Positions 1 to 7,314 of a stretch of DNA of 51,076 nucleotides are shown here, in pieces. The position numbers and the translations under genes were made by a program. The stretch comes from Bacteroidota bacterium (GTDB taxonomy: Bacteria > Bacteroidota > Bacteroidia > Chitinophagales > Chitinophagaceae). The notes beneath the pieces are model-generated. The model saw only the letters and a program-made list of their open reading frames with translations, ran no database searches and had not been told where the DNA came from. Position 1 is the stretch's first letter. Each line of letters begins with the position of its first letter. The stretch spans positions 1-51,076 of the forward strand of contig JAEZZY010000013.1 in assembly GCA_023418315.1 (NCBI GenBank), written 5' to 3'.

Positions 1-46
1 TCAAGGCAAAAACAATCTGTGCTTCCGTGAATTTGCTTTTTTTCAT
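1..46 (-). CDS. IS3-family transposase OrfA, N-terminal fragment cut by window edge
   Basis: Only the first 15 codons are in the window, reading leftward off the edge: MKKSKFTEAQIVFAL. This is the characteristic opening of the OrfA helix-turn-helix protein of IS3-family elements (Pfam HTH_Tnp_1), which binds the element ends and supplies the first half of the OrfAB transposase made by frameshifting. The ATG lies about 80 bp inside a plausible IS end. The family call rests on the MKKSKFTEAQI motif plus the terminal sequence; the subgroup cannot be decided. Confidence 0.8.
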   Translation of the reverse strand, partial: MKKSKFTEAQIVFAL

Positions 47-127
47 AAGACAATTTTCATTTTTAAATTATGAATAATTGCCCGTTTTCTCTAATTTCAT
101 TTAGTCCCGTTTTTAGGGAGGAGGTCA
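1..127 (-). mobile_element. Terminal segment of an IS3-family insertion sequence
   Basis: Read on the minus strand, position 127 begins TGACCTCCTCCCTAAAAACG, followed by GGAC. This resembles the TG-initiated, C-rich then AAAA-rich terminal inverted repeats of IS3-family elements, and it lies directly upstream of OrfA. An open reading frame with a signal peptide runs into this point from 228, so 127/128 is a natural insertion junction. The other end and the target duplication are outside the window. Confidence 0.7.
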
Positions 128-228
128 TCTCCAGTTGGGTTTACATAACTTGTTTGAGCAAATACATTTACAAAACCTATCAAAGCAAACAGAAAAAGGA
201 AACAATAGTTCAATTTTGTTTTTGTCAT
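128..228 (-). pseudogene. Secreted-protein gene truncated after its signal peptide by the IS3 element
   Basis: From ATG at 228 the minus strand encodes 33 residues: a lysine-containing start (MTKTKLNY), a hydrophobic core (CFLFLFALIGFV) and an NVFAQT signal-peptidase site, then SYVNPTG. This is a textbook Bacteroidota type I signal peptide with the common A-Q-T cleavage site. Right after it the frame enters the IS terminus and stops within about 14 codons. The mature protein, probably exported or surface-attached, cannot be identified. It lies downstream of paaC, where paaD would often be expected. The start is chosen because the signal peptide begins there. Confidence 0.62.
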
Positions 229-325
229 ATATACAAATTGCCCAATAGAAAAATAACCGATGAACGGAGCGTCGCAACGAAGTTCAATAGCAGCAACCCA
301 GCTAAGTCAATAAAAATCCCCGTTT

Positions 326-355
326 ATCAATCAACTACTCAACCAATCAATCAAA
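326..355. repeat. Heptamer-rich repeat tract downstream of paaC
   Basis: The tract is made of CAATCAA and CAACTACTCAACC units just past the paaC stop codon. The same word family recurs at 1163-1240 (inverted) and 1687-1726 (same orientation), so three copies surround paaC and the four-helix-bundle gene. It has no coding role here. Confidence 0.7.
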
Positions 356-356
356 A

Positions 357-1208
357 TCACCATTCCATTCCCGGATAAGCCCTTTGCATAAACTGCATTT
401 CCGCTAATAAATATCCAAGATGTTCGGAGTGCGTACCTTGTTTGCCGCCTTCCTGCATCCAGTTGTTTTCGGGTAGCGAAACTGTGGCTTCGTTGGCTAT
501 TTCTATGATATGCTTGAGCCATTTTTCTTTAACAGCGTTCAAGTCAGCGCCTATACCGGCTTCCAGCATGGCTTTGTCGGCTTCACTTGGTATAAAAAGT
601 TCTCCCGTAAACATCCACCGCTCGTTGAGCGCCTGCTGTATCCGTTGCTTGCTTTCTTCCGTACCATCACCCAGGCGAATGATCCATTCACTGCTCCAGC
701 GGGCATGATAGGTAACTTCCTTCAGCGATTTTTCGGCTATGGCGGCTATGCGTTCGTCGTTAGCATTTTTCAGTTCGCTGAAAAAATAAAAATTAAACAC
801 ATCAAAAAAGAACCAACGCGCCACGGTATAAGCCCAGTCGGTATTCGGCTGTTCCACCAGCAATACATTCCTGAAATCCCAGCTATCGCGGAGATAAGCC
901 ATGTCATCTTCATCCAGTAATTCTCCTTTACTCATTTTCTCCTGCAAGGCCGTGGAAGCAAACAAACCGTTTTTCATCTCCATAGGCAGGTTGTTTACTT
1001 GCTCTGCGGCATATTGATACAGGCTGCGGGCTTGCCCCAGGTGATCAAGAGCGATATTGGCAAGGGCTATATCCTGCTCCAGCACGGGTCCGTGTCCGCA
1101 CCATTCGCTGAGGCGATGACCGTTGATGAGGGCATTGTCCGCGAGTTGCAGGGTGTAGAGGAGTTGATTGGTTGATTGGTTGATTGGTTGATTGGTCATG
1201 TTGCTCAT
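357..1208 (-). CDS. paaC: 1,2-phenylacetyl-CoA epoxidase, structural subunit PaaC
   Basis: PaaC is the catalytically inactive ferritin-like partner of PaaA in the cytoplasmic multicomponent mono-oxygenase that converts phenylacetyl-CoA to its ring-1,2-epoxide. Family hallmarks are LLYTLQLADNALINGHRLSEW near the N-terminus, the GHGPVLEQDIALANIALDHLGQAR segment, FFFDVFNFYF and a C-terminal HSEHLGYLLAEMQFMQRAYPG. Conserved protein starts at the LLYTLQ segment. Before it the ORF runs into repeat DNA encoding NQPINQSTNQ, so the real start is ATG at 1208 or 1199; a longer reading from a TTG at 1253 would add more repeat-encoded residues. A four-helix-bundle cassette separates it from paaB. The expected paaD (Fe-S assembly) and paaE (reductase) do not follow. 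Confidence 0.93.
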   Translation of the reverse strand: MSNMTNQPINQSTNQLLYTLQLADNALINGHRLSEWCGHGPVLEQDIALANIALDHLGQARSLYQYAAEQVNNLPMEMKNGLFASTALQEKMSKGELLDEDDMAYLRDSWDFRNVLLVEQPNTDWAYTVARWFFFDVFNFYFFSELKNANDERIAAIAEKSLKEVTYHARWSSEWIIRLGDGTEESKQRIQQALNERWMFTGELFIPSEADKAMLEAGIGADLNAVKEKWLKHIIEIANEATVSLPENNWMQEGGKQGTHSEHLGYLLAEMQFMQRAYPGMEW

Positions 1209-1240
1209 TGATTGATTAGTGGAATAGTTGATTGGTTGGA
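1163..1240. repeat. GTTGATTG tandem repeat with adjoining inverted-repeat arm
   Basis: Four tandem GTTGATTG units occupy 1163-1194. They are followed by looser ATTGATTAG words, then the 17-mer at 1222-1238 (GAATAGTTGATTGGTTG), which is the perfect reverse complement of 1689-1705. The tract overlaps the 5' end of paaC and is read there as NQPINQSTNQ. Confidence 0.85.
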
Positions 1241-1253
1241 TAACCCTACGCAA

Positions 1254-1634
1254 CTATGTCGGTTTTGTTCTTAAATATTTTATATAGGCGTTCTGTAGCT
1301 TGCGTACTGTATCAATTTCCTGTTTAAAAGATTGTAAAATATCCTCGTTAATGATGTGTAGGTCATAAGCATCTATCAGATGGTTGAGTGTCTCGCTTAG
1401 CGATCCGCGTGCCTGAATGCAAAAATGAGTTTGGTCTTTGAAAGTAAATCGTCCATGCCCTTCTGAAATATTGGCGCAGATTGATTTTACCGCACGCAGT
1501 AATTGGTCTTTCAGCCGGTACTCCTCTTCCTTCGGAAACAAATGTTGTATTTCATAGACTTTCAGCTTCAACCTCCTCGCTGCTTTCCATACTTCCAGTT
1601 CGGTAAAATCCTGATAGGCTAATGACGCACTCAT
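1254..1634 (-). CDS. Four-helix-bundle protein of the 23S rRNA intervening-sequence (S23/IVP) family
   Basis: This 126-residue protein has the family pattern: an FTELEVWKAARRLKLKVYEI first helix, a central LLRAVKSICANISEGHGR signature, then F(x)IQARGSLSETLNHLIDAY and a basic tail. The family includes proteins encoded in 23S rRNA intervening sequences and the Avd accessory protein of diversity-generating retroelements. No reverse transcriptase or rRNA is nearby. The function of free-standing members is unknown; nucleic-acid binding through the basic bundle is an inference. It breaks the paaA-B-C order and is flanked by inverted 17-mers, which suggests an inserted cassette. Confidence 0.85.
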   Translation of the reverse strand: MSASLAYQDFTELEVWKAARRLKLKVYEIQHLFPKEEEYRLKDQLLRAVKSICANISEGHGRFTFKDQTHFCIQARGSLSETLNHLIDAYDLHIINEDILQSFKQEIDTVRKLQNAYIKYLRTKPT

Positions 1635-1686
1635 TAATATCGCTCTATAAAATTAGAAAATGGATACCTCTATACATTTCACCAAA

Positions 1687-1726
1687 TTCAACCAATCAAC
1701 TATTCAACTATTCAACTATTCAACCA
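1687..1726. repeat. Heptamer tandem repeat upstream of the four-helix-bundle gene
   Basis: CAACTATT units repeat three times after CAACCAATC. The stretch 1689-1705 is the reverse complement of 1222-1238, so the intervening gene sits between 17-bp perfect inverted repeats about 450 bp apart. Confidence 0.85.
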
Positions 1727-1731
1727 ACCTC

Positions 1732-2094
1732 CTACATATGCTTCAACTCATCCGGCAGGTTATAAAACGTAGGATGGCGATACACCTTATCGTTTGCCGG
1801 CTCGAAGAGTGCTTCGGCTGCTGCAGGTTCGGACGCATGGATGTATTTGCTTTCCACCACCCAGATGCTCACGCCTTCCATACGGCGGGTATAGACATCC
1901 CGCGCGTTTTCTATAGCCATCTCTGCATCTGCGGCGTGCAGACTCCCCGCATGTTTATGGTCTAAGCCCGCCTTGCTGCGGATAAATACTTCCCACAACG
2001 GCCATTCATTGGCTATATCATGTTGTTTTGTTAAGTCTTTAGCGCCTTTTTCTTCAGGGATATCGCCGTAGTAATATTTGCGAAAAAAATTCAT
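1732..2094 (-). CDS. paaB: 1,2-phenylacetyl-CoA epoxidase subunit PaaB
   Basis: PaaB is a small non-catalytic subunit that bridges PaaAC heterodimers in the epoxidase. The protein has 120 residues. The diagnostic stretch is WPLWEVFIRSKAGLDHKHAG at roughly 30-50, then SLHAADAEMAIENARDVYTRR and EGVSIWVV. Compared with the roughly 95-residue enterobacterial form it carries an N-terminal extension (MNFFRKYYYGDIPEEKG) of a kind seen in Bacteroidota. It is separated from paaA by 122 bp of repeat-bearing spacer, unusually long for this operon. Confidence 0.93.
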   Translation of the reverse strand: MNFFRKYYYGDIPEEKGAKDLTKQHDIANEWPLWEVFIRSKAGLDHKHAGSLHAADAEMAIENARDVYTRRMEGVSIWVVESKYIHASEPAAAEALFEPANDKVYRHPTFYNLPDELKHM

Positions 2095-2134
2095 CTTGTT
2101 TTATTTTTTTTGGGCGTCATCGTTCCGATTTGCT

Positions 2135-2164
2135 ATGAAGCTTCAGTGGCGATGGCACCGTTCA
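2135..2164. repeat. 30-bp intergenic repeat, copy 1 (paaA-paaB spacer)
   Basis: This 30-mer starts ATGAAGCTT and ends GGCACCGTTCA. It matches 26 of 30 bases with 49393-49422, and both copies lie in noncoding DNA in the same orientation. The rest of the spacer, up to the paaA stop codon, contains CAACTGCCAACTCC, another heptamer-like tandem. Confidence 0.6.
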
Positions 2165-2216
2165 TCTTATTAATTCTATGGAGCATCCACGCTACAAATC
2201 ACCAACTGCCAACTCC

Positions 2217-3170
2217 CTATGCTGCTTCCTTTTCTGCCGCTTTCCGTTCTTTTTGTTTTTTAGCGTAAGCCATCGCTGCTTCACGCACCCATGCACCGTC
2301 TTCCCAGGCTTTGGTACGGGTTTCTATGCGTTGTTTGTTGCAAGGTCCGTTGCCTTTCACCACATTCCAAAACTCATCCCAATTGATAACGCCGAAATCA
2401 TAATGCCCCCGTTCTTCATTCCATTTCAAATCCGGGTCGGGAACGGTAAGCCCTAAAATCTTCGCCTGTTCTACGGTTACATCTATAAATTTTTGCCGCA
2501 GCTCATCATTGGTAAAGCGTTTGATACGCCAGCGCATACTTTGTGCTGTGTGCGGACTATCGGCATCCGATGGGCCAAACATCATGATAGAAGGCCACCA
2601 CCAGCGGTTGAGGGCGTCTTGTGCCATTTTCTTTTGTATAGCCGTTCCGTTTGCCAGCGTCAGCATGATTTCATAGCCCTGACGTTGATGAAAACTTTCT
2701 TCTTTGCATACCCGCACCATCGCTCGCGCATAAGGTCCGTAAGACGTGCGGCACAAAGGCACTTGGTTCATAATAGCCGCGCCATCTACCAGCCAGCCTA
2801 TAGCGCCCATATCCGCCCAGGTAATAGTCGGGTAATTAAATATCGAAGAATATTTCGCTTTTCCGCTATGCAGTTGCTCAATCATTTCATCCCGGCTGAT
2901 GCCTAATGTTTCCGCAGCGCTGTATAGGTAAAGTCCATGTCCGCCTTCATCCTGCACTTTTGCTAACAATACCGCTTTGCGACGCAGGCTTGGCGCACGC
3001 GTAATCCAATTTCCTTCAGGCAGCATGCCCACAATTTCGCTGTGCGCATGTTGCGAAATCTGACGAATCAGTGTTTTACGGTAGTCGTCCGGCATCCAGT
3101 CGCGTGGCTCTATCGCTTCCTCATTATCTATTTTCTTATCAAAATGTTCCTGAAAGGACTTTGTTGTCAT
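2217..3170 (-). CDS. paaA: 1,2-phenylacetyl-CoA epoxidase catalytic subunit PaaA
   Basis: PaaA is the di-iron oxygenase subunit that epoxidises the aromatic ring of phenylacetyl-CoA. The 317-residue protein has the di-iron carboxylate ligands in their usual places: HAHSE at 41-45, DEGGH at 74-78 and the EESFH motif at 157-161. Downstream NRWWWPSIMMFGPSD and WNEERGHYDFG are strongly conserved in the family. A lysine/glutamate-rich tail (KKQKERKAAEKEAA) follows the core. It is the first gene of the minus-strand operon, with a Bacteroidota -7 box 19 nt before the ATG, and is divergent from dgt. Confidence 0.96.
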   Translation of the reverse strand: MTTKSFQEHFDKKIDNEEAIEPRDWMPDDYRKTLIRQISQHAHSEIVGMLPEGNWITRAPSLRRKAVLLAKVQDEGGHGLYLYSAAETLGISRDEMIEQLHSGKAKYSSIFNYPTITWADMGAIGWLVDGAAIMNQVPLCRTSYGPYARAMVRVCKEESFHQRQGYEIMLTLANGTAIQKKMAQDALNRWWWPSIMMFGPSDADSPHTAQSMRWRIKRFTNDELRQKFIDVTVEQAKILGLTVPDPDLKWNEERGHYDFGVINWDEFWNVVKGNGPCNKQRIETRTKAWEDGAWVREAAMAYAKKQKERKAAEKEAA

Positions 3171-3189
3171 CTCATTGTAATTTATAGCA

Positions 3190-3197
3190 CAAATATA
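3190..3197 (-). promoter_or_regulatory. Putative -7 promoter box for paaABC
   Basis: TATATTTG on the minus strand is a perfect TAnnTTTG. It lies 19 nt upstream of the paaA ATG in the divergent paaA-dgt spacer. No clear -33 TTTG is seen. Confidence 0.5.
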
Positions 3198-3306
3198 ACG
3201 GTTAAAATGTTGGGAGTATAGTTCCCTAAGCGTAGGAAATGAAAATGCTTATAGGCGTAGGGGTTTTAACTGATGTTTTTCTGAAAAATTATCTCATTTT
3301 TACCGC

Positions 3307-4692
3307 ATGAAGTGGCAAGAACTTTATAGTGCGCAGCGCAGCTATACTCCCTCCAAAAATACTGCCCATGCTGATGCTGCGCGCACCTCTTTTCTGCGTG
3401 ATTACGACCGGCTGATTTTTTCTTCTGCGTTCAGAAGGCTGCAAAATAAAACCCAGGTTTTTCCTTTGCCGGGCGCGGTGTTTGTACACAACAGGCTTAC
3501 ACATAGCCTGGAAGTGGCATCCGTAGGGCGTTCTTTAGGAAAATCGGCGGGAGAAGCCCTTGCGGCGAAATATGATTTCGGAAATGAATTTTCAGATTTC
3601 TATCGTCATGAACTGCAATCGGTCATAGCCGCAGCTTGTCTGGCGCATGATATAGGCAATCCGCCTTTCGGGCATTCGGGCGAAGAAGCCATCCGCATTT
3701 TTTTTAAAGAACTGGAAAGCGAAAAACGCAGGATTTTAACCGATCATCTTACCGAAAACCAACTAAACGATTTTGAATATTTTGAAGGAAACGCCAATGC
3801 TTTTCGTATCGTAACCCACCGGTTTAATGAACTGGAGAGCAGTTATAGGCTTACTTTTTCCACGCTTGCTTCCATTATCAAATATCCTTGCGCTTCGGTA
3901 GAAGGTTTTGATAAATCCACCGGATTAATCGCTACAAAAAAATCAGGATTTTTTGATAGCGAAGTGGCTGCCTACCGGCAACTTGCTGCCATTTTTCACC
4001 TGCCTAAGGATGCTCGTTATGAAACGGTATATGCACGCCATCCTTTTGTATATCTCACCGAAGCCGCGGATGATATTTGCTACAGGGTGATGGATCTGGA
4101 AGATGCACACCGGCTGAACCTTATTTCTACCGATACGTTTAAAAAATTGTTTCTGCCTTTTTTTGAAACGGAAAAAGACTATAACAGCATAGACTATATG
4201 CGGAAAAAATTATCCGATATAAAAGATGATAATCAGCAAGTACAATTTATTCGAGCCAAATGGATTGGGCTGATGGTGCAAAAACTTTCTACGGCATTTA
4301 TAGAGCAGGAAGCCGCTTTGCTGAACGGCACGCTGCAGCAAGATTTGATGAGCTGTATGAATGAGCGGGAACAAGGTTTGATAGCGATTATTAATAAATT
4401 TTCCGTGAAGCATGTTTACAATTCCCGGTCGGTGCTGGAGATAGAAAGCGCCGGTTTTAATGTAATCGGAGGGTTGCTGAAAGCCTTTGTTCATGCGGTT
4501 TTACATCCTAATGATACCCGTTCTGAAAAACTGCTGTTGCTGATTCCGACTCAATTTTCCATTACTAAAAAAAGGGAATATCTGTATCAGGATGTACAAT
4601 CTGTGGTGGACTATATCTCCGGCATGACGGATCTTTACGCCATTGATATTTATAGAAAAATTACCGGTATCAGTATTCCTGAAATAAAATAA
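3307..4692 (+). CDS. dgt: Deoxyguanosinetriphosphate triphosphohydrolase-like protein (HD domain)
   Basis: This HD-superfamily enzyme hydrolyses dNTPs (classically dGTP) to deoxynucleoside and triphosphate and helps control nucleotide pools. The metal-binding set is visible: RLTH (H66) in HNRLTHSLEVASVGRSLG, then the HD pair H114-D115 in CLAHDIGNPPFGHSGE. The N-terminal SFLRDYDRLIFSSAFRRLQNKTQVFPL stretch is typical of this subfamily. At 461 residues it matches the type-2 Dgt length. Only 4 nt separate it from queA, so the two are probably co-transcribed. Confidence 0.93.
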   Translation: MKWQELYSAQRSYTPSKNTAHADAARTSFLRDYDRLIFSSAFRRLQNKTQVFPLPGAVFVHNRLTHSLEVASVGRSLGKSAGEALAAKYDFGNEFSDFYRHELQSVIAAACLAHDIGNPPFGHSGEEAIRIFFKELESEKRRILTDHLTENQLNDFEYFEGNANAFRIVTHRFNELESSYRLTFSTLASIIKYPCASVEGFDKSTGLIATKKSGFFDSEVAAYRQLAAIFHLPKDARYETVYARHPFVYLTEAADDICYRVMDLEDAHRLNLISTDTFKKLFLPFFETEKDYNSIDYMRKKLSDIKDDNQQVQFIRAKWIGLMVQKLSTAFIEQEAALLNGTLQQDLMSCMNEREQGLIAIINKFSVKHVYNSRSVLEIESAGFNVIGGLLKAFVHAVLHPNDTRSEKLLLLIPTQFSITKKREYLYQDVQSVVDYISGMTDLYAIDIYRKITGISIPEIK

Positions 4693-4696
4693 CGAG

Positions 4697-5929
4697 ATGC
4701 ACCCGAGCCAACTGCGTATAAACGATTTTACCTATGAACTGCCCTCGGAGCGGATAGCCCAAAAGCCTTTGCCCCAACGAGATGCTTCGAAATTACTGCT
4801 TTATAGGCAAGGCAATATAAAAGAAGATAGCTACCGGAATATAGCGGCTCATCTGCCGGAAGACGCGCTCATTATCTTCAACCAAACGAAGGTGATTCAT
4901 GCACGATTACGTTTTTTAAAAGCTACGGGTGGCGCTATCGAAGTGTTTTGTCTGGAGCCGGATGCACGTTATGCGGATATTACCACGGCTATGTTGCAGA
5001 AAAAATGGGTGCAATGGAAATGTATGGTGGGTGGCGCTTCCAAATGGAAAAACGGAATGGTGCTGGAGAAAAAGCTGAATGACGTTACGCTTTATGCGGA
5101 ATTACAGGAACGCGGCACAAACGGATTTACAATATTATTTCGATGGAGTGATGCTGCGCTCAGTTTTGCGGAAATATTGCAACAAGCAGGTGAGGTGCCT
5201 TTGCCTCCCTATATGAATCGCGATGCGGTGGAGGAAGATGAGCAACGCTATCAGACCATTTTTGCAAGGGAAGAAGGTAGCGTAGCCGCACCTACGGCTG
5301 GCTTGCATTTTACGGAAGCTATTCTCAGGGATCTTTCTGCAAAAAAAATAACCGCCTCTTCCATTACGCTGCATGTAGGAGCAGGCACCTTTCAGCCGGT
5401 AAAATCAGAGCGTATCAACGATCATGAAATGCATGCGGAATGGATTGAAGTATCGCTGGAAGTGATGGAGCAATTGCTGGCTTATTCGGACAAAAATATC
5501 ATTGCCGTAGGCACTACTTCGCTTCGTACTTTGGAAAGCTTGTACTGGATAGGAGTAAAATTGCTCCATGGCGTTTTGCCCGATTTTCAGCATATAGCGG
5601 TAACACAATGGGAACCCTATGAACTTGCAGAAAAAAACATTCCTGCAGCCCATGCCCTGAAAGCGCTTCGAGATTGGCTGCTGCAAAACGGACAAACCCG
5701 ACTCCTTACCAAAACCCAAATCCTCATAGCGCCGGGTTATGAATTTAAAATAGTGAATGCCCTGGTAACCAATTTTCATCAACCTCAATCCACTTTATTG
5801 TTGTTGGTAGCGGCATTTATAGGCAAAGACTGGAAACAAATGTATGAGTATGCCTTAGCGCATGGGTTTCGTTTTTTGAGCTATGGCGACGGCTGTTTGC
5901 TATGGCGCAGTGAGGCAGGGGAGAAGTGA
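4697..5929 (+). CDS. queA: S-adenosylmethionine:tRNA ribosyltransferase-isomerase QueA
   Basis: QueA transfers and isomerises the ribosyl moiety of SAM onto 7-aminomethyl-7-deazaguanine in tRNA, giving epoxyqueuosine. Conserved blocks are FTYELPSERIAQKPLPQRDASKLL at the start, ALIIFNQTKVIHARL, AAPTAGLHFTEAIL, LHVGAGTFQPVK followed by HEMHAEW, and LVTNFHQPQSTLLLLVAAF near the end. With 410 residues it is longer than the E. coli enzyme (356), as is usual in this phylum. The closing residues (FRFLSYGDGCLL) fit the QueA C-terminus. Confidence 0.96.
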   Translation: MHPSQLRINDFTYELPSERIAQKPLPQRDASKLLLYRQGNIKEDSYRNIAAHLPEDALIIFNQTKVIHARLRFLKATGGAIEVFCLEPDARYADITTAMLQKKWVQWKCMVGGASKWKNGMVLEKKLNDVTLYAELQERGTNGFTILFRWSDAALSFAEILQQAGEVPLPPYMNRDAVEEDEQRYQTIFAREEGSVAAPTAGLHFTEAILRDLSAKKITASSITLHVGAGTFQPVKSERINDHEMHAEWIEVSLEVMEQLLAYSDKNIIAVGTTSLRTLESLYWIGVKLLHGVLPDFQHIAVTQWEPYELAEKNIPAAHALKALRDWLLQNGQTRLLTKTQILIAPGYEFKIVNALVTNFHQPQSTLLLLVAAFIGKDWKQMYEYALAHGFRFLSYGDGCLLWRSEAGEK

Positions 5930-6049
5930 AACTCCATTGCTCAGAAAAAAATGCTCGCAACCGTGCCCTAAGAACGAGGGGAATATTTCTTCTATGGTCT
6001 TCGTATAAAACAATCCCTTCCCGAATCGCTTCTTCTCTAAAGTATCTGT

Positions 6050-6057
6050 TATTTTTG
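6050..6057 (+). promoter_or_regulatory. Putative -7 box directly before rluD
   Basis: TATTTTTG (perfect TAnnTTTG) is followed by CCGG and then the ATG at 6062. The spacing places the expected transcription start at or next to the start codon, so the mRNA may be leaderless. The 130-bp gap after queA holds no gene. Confidence 0.5.
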
Positions 6058-6061
6058 CCGG

Positions 6062-7147
6062 ATGATTTCAACAAACGATTGGGACGAGGAAGAACCGGAT
6101 GAGGAAACGGAGGAAGGCGGGGAAGAGCGCAAAGAACGTTTCCGCATCACCGTTACCAAAGGTCAGGAGCCGCTGCGCATTGATAAGTATCTGATGAATA
6201 TCGTGGAAGGGGCTACGCGTAATAAAATCCAACAGTCAATTGACGAAGGTTTTGTAACGGTGAACGGACATCCCGTAAAAGCCAACTATAAGATAAAGCC
6301 CGATGATGAAATAGTAGTGATAGAAACCAGGAAGGTGGAGGCGATGGATGTACTGCCTGAAGAACTGCCGCTGGATATTGCCTATGAAGATAATCAGGTT
6401 TTAATCATCAATAAAAAACCGGGTATGGTAGTGCATCCGGGTTGCGGCAATTATTCCGGTACGCTTATTAACGGATTGCTTCATTATTTGCAAACAGAGG
6501 ATGGGCATACGGAAGCCTTGCCCCGCGTGGGATTGGTGCATCGCATTGATAAAAATACAAGCGGACTGGTCGTCATCGCCAAAACGGAAAATGCCATGGC
6601 GGATCTCGCCGCACAATTTAAAAAACACACGGTTTATAGGCGTTATATAGCATTGGTATGGGGCGATTTTGAAGAAGATGAAGGAACGATAGAAGGGCAT
6701 GTGGGCAGGAATTTGCGTTTTCGAAAAATCATGGATGTATTTCCTGACGGCGAACACGGGAAACATGCTATCACCCATTATAAAGTGCTGGAACGTTTTA
6801 ACTATGTAACGCTTCTGGAACTAAGACTGGAAACCGGAAGAACCCATCAGATCCGCGTGCACATGAAACATATCGGGCATCCGTTGTTTAATGATGAAAC
6901 CTATGGTGGCAACAGAATTATAAAAGGAACGGTATTCACCAAGTACAAGCAATTTGTAGAAAATTGTTTTGACCTGCTACCGCGCCATGCCCTCCATGCT
7001 AAGGAATTGGGCTTCACGCACCCGGGCACCCAGGAATGGATTCAGTTTGACTCCCCACTGCCTGATGATATGCAAAAGGTCATTGAAAAATGGAAAACCT
7101 ATACTTCCGGCATGACCAGGCAGGTTAAAGATAGGCTGAATAGTTAA
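6062..7147 (+). CDS. rluD: RluA-family 23S rRNA pseudouridine synthase (RluD-like)
   Basis: The protein isomerises uridines to pseudouridine in large-subunit rRNA. An acidic N-terminus (about 25 residues rich in D/E) precedes an S4 RNA-binding domain at roughly 38-90 (LRIDKYLMNIV...TVNGHPVKANYKIKPDDEI). The catalytic domain has the HRIDKNTSGL motif with the catalytic aspartate at 163, and a later LETGRTHQIRVHMKHIGHPL block. S4 plus HRLDK-type motif and 361 residues fit RluD better than RluA or RluC. The position modified is inferred from family only. Confidence 0.9.
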   Translation: MISTNDWDEEEPDEETEEGGEERKERFRITVTKGQEPLRIDKYLMNIVEGATRNKIQQSIDEGFVTVNGHPVKANYKIKPDDEIVVIETRKVEAMDVLPEELPLDIAYEDNQVLIINKKPGMVVHPGCGNYSGTLINGLLHYLQTEDGHTEALPRVGLVHRIDKNTSGLVVIAKTENAMADLAAQFKKHTVYRRYIALVWGDFEEDEGTIEGHVGRNLRFRKIMDVFPDGEHGKHAITHYKVLERFNYVTLLELRLETGRTHQIRVHMKHIGHPLFNDETYGGNRIIKGTVFTKYKQFVENCFDLLPRHALHAKELGFTHPGTQEWIQFDSPLPDDMQKVIEKWKTYTSGMTRQVKDRLNS

Positions 7148-7264
7148 TTTCTGTTAATGTTTAATGATTTGCATACAAGATTTTTAAATCATTCAATTCT
7201 GTTTTTGAGTTAAAAAAATGAACTTCGCCCCTATAAGGCGCTACCATTTTCCGATTATTAGCGC

Positions 7265-7272
7265 TATTTTTG
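7265..7272 (+). promoter_or_regulatory. Putative -7 box for tatA
   Basis: TATTTTTG is a perfect TAnnTTTG in the 167-bp rluD-tatA gap, 42 nt before the tatA ATG. No good -33 element is visible. Confidence 0.4.
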
Positions 7273-7314
7273 AAGTTCCGATAAGTCGGAATTAAATCTT
7301 AATAGTATAGTAAC

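Noticed and set aside
70..378. 102-residue plus-strand frame at the left end
   Set aside because: It crosses the IS junction, the signal-peptide fragment on the other strand and the repeat tract; composition is noncoding.
1254..1634. Diversity-generating retroelement (Avd-like accessory gene)
   Set aside because: No reverse transcriptase, template repeat or variable repeat is nearby; only the four-helix-bundle fold is shared.
1163..1726. Possible CRISPR array from the regularly repeated heptamers
   Set aside because: The units are contiguous 7-8-mers without spacers of constant length, and no cas genes are present.
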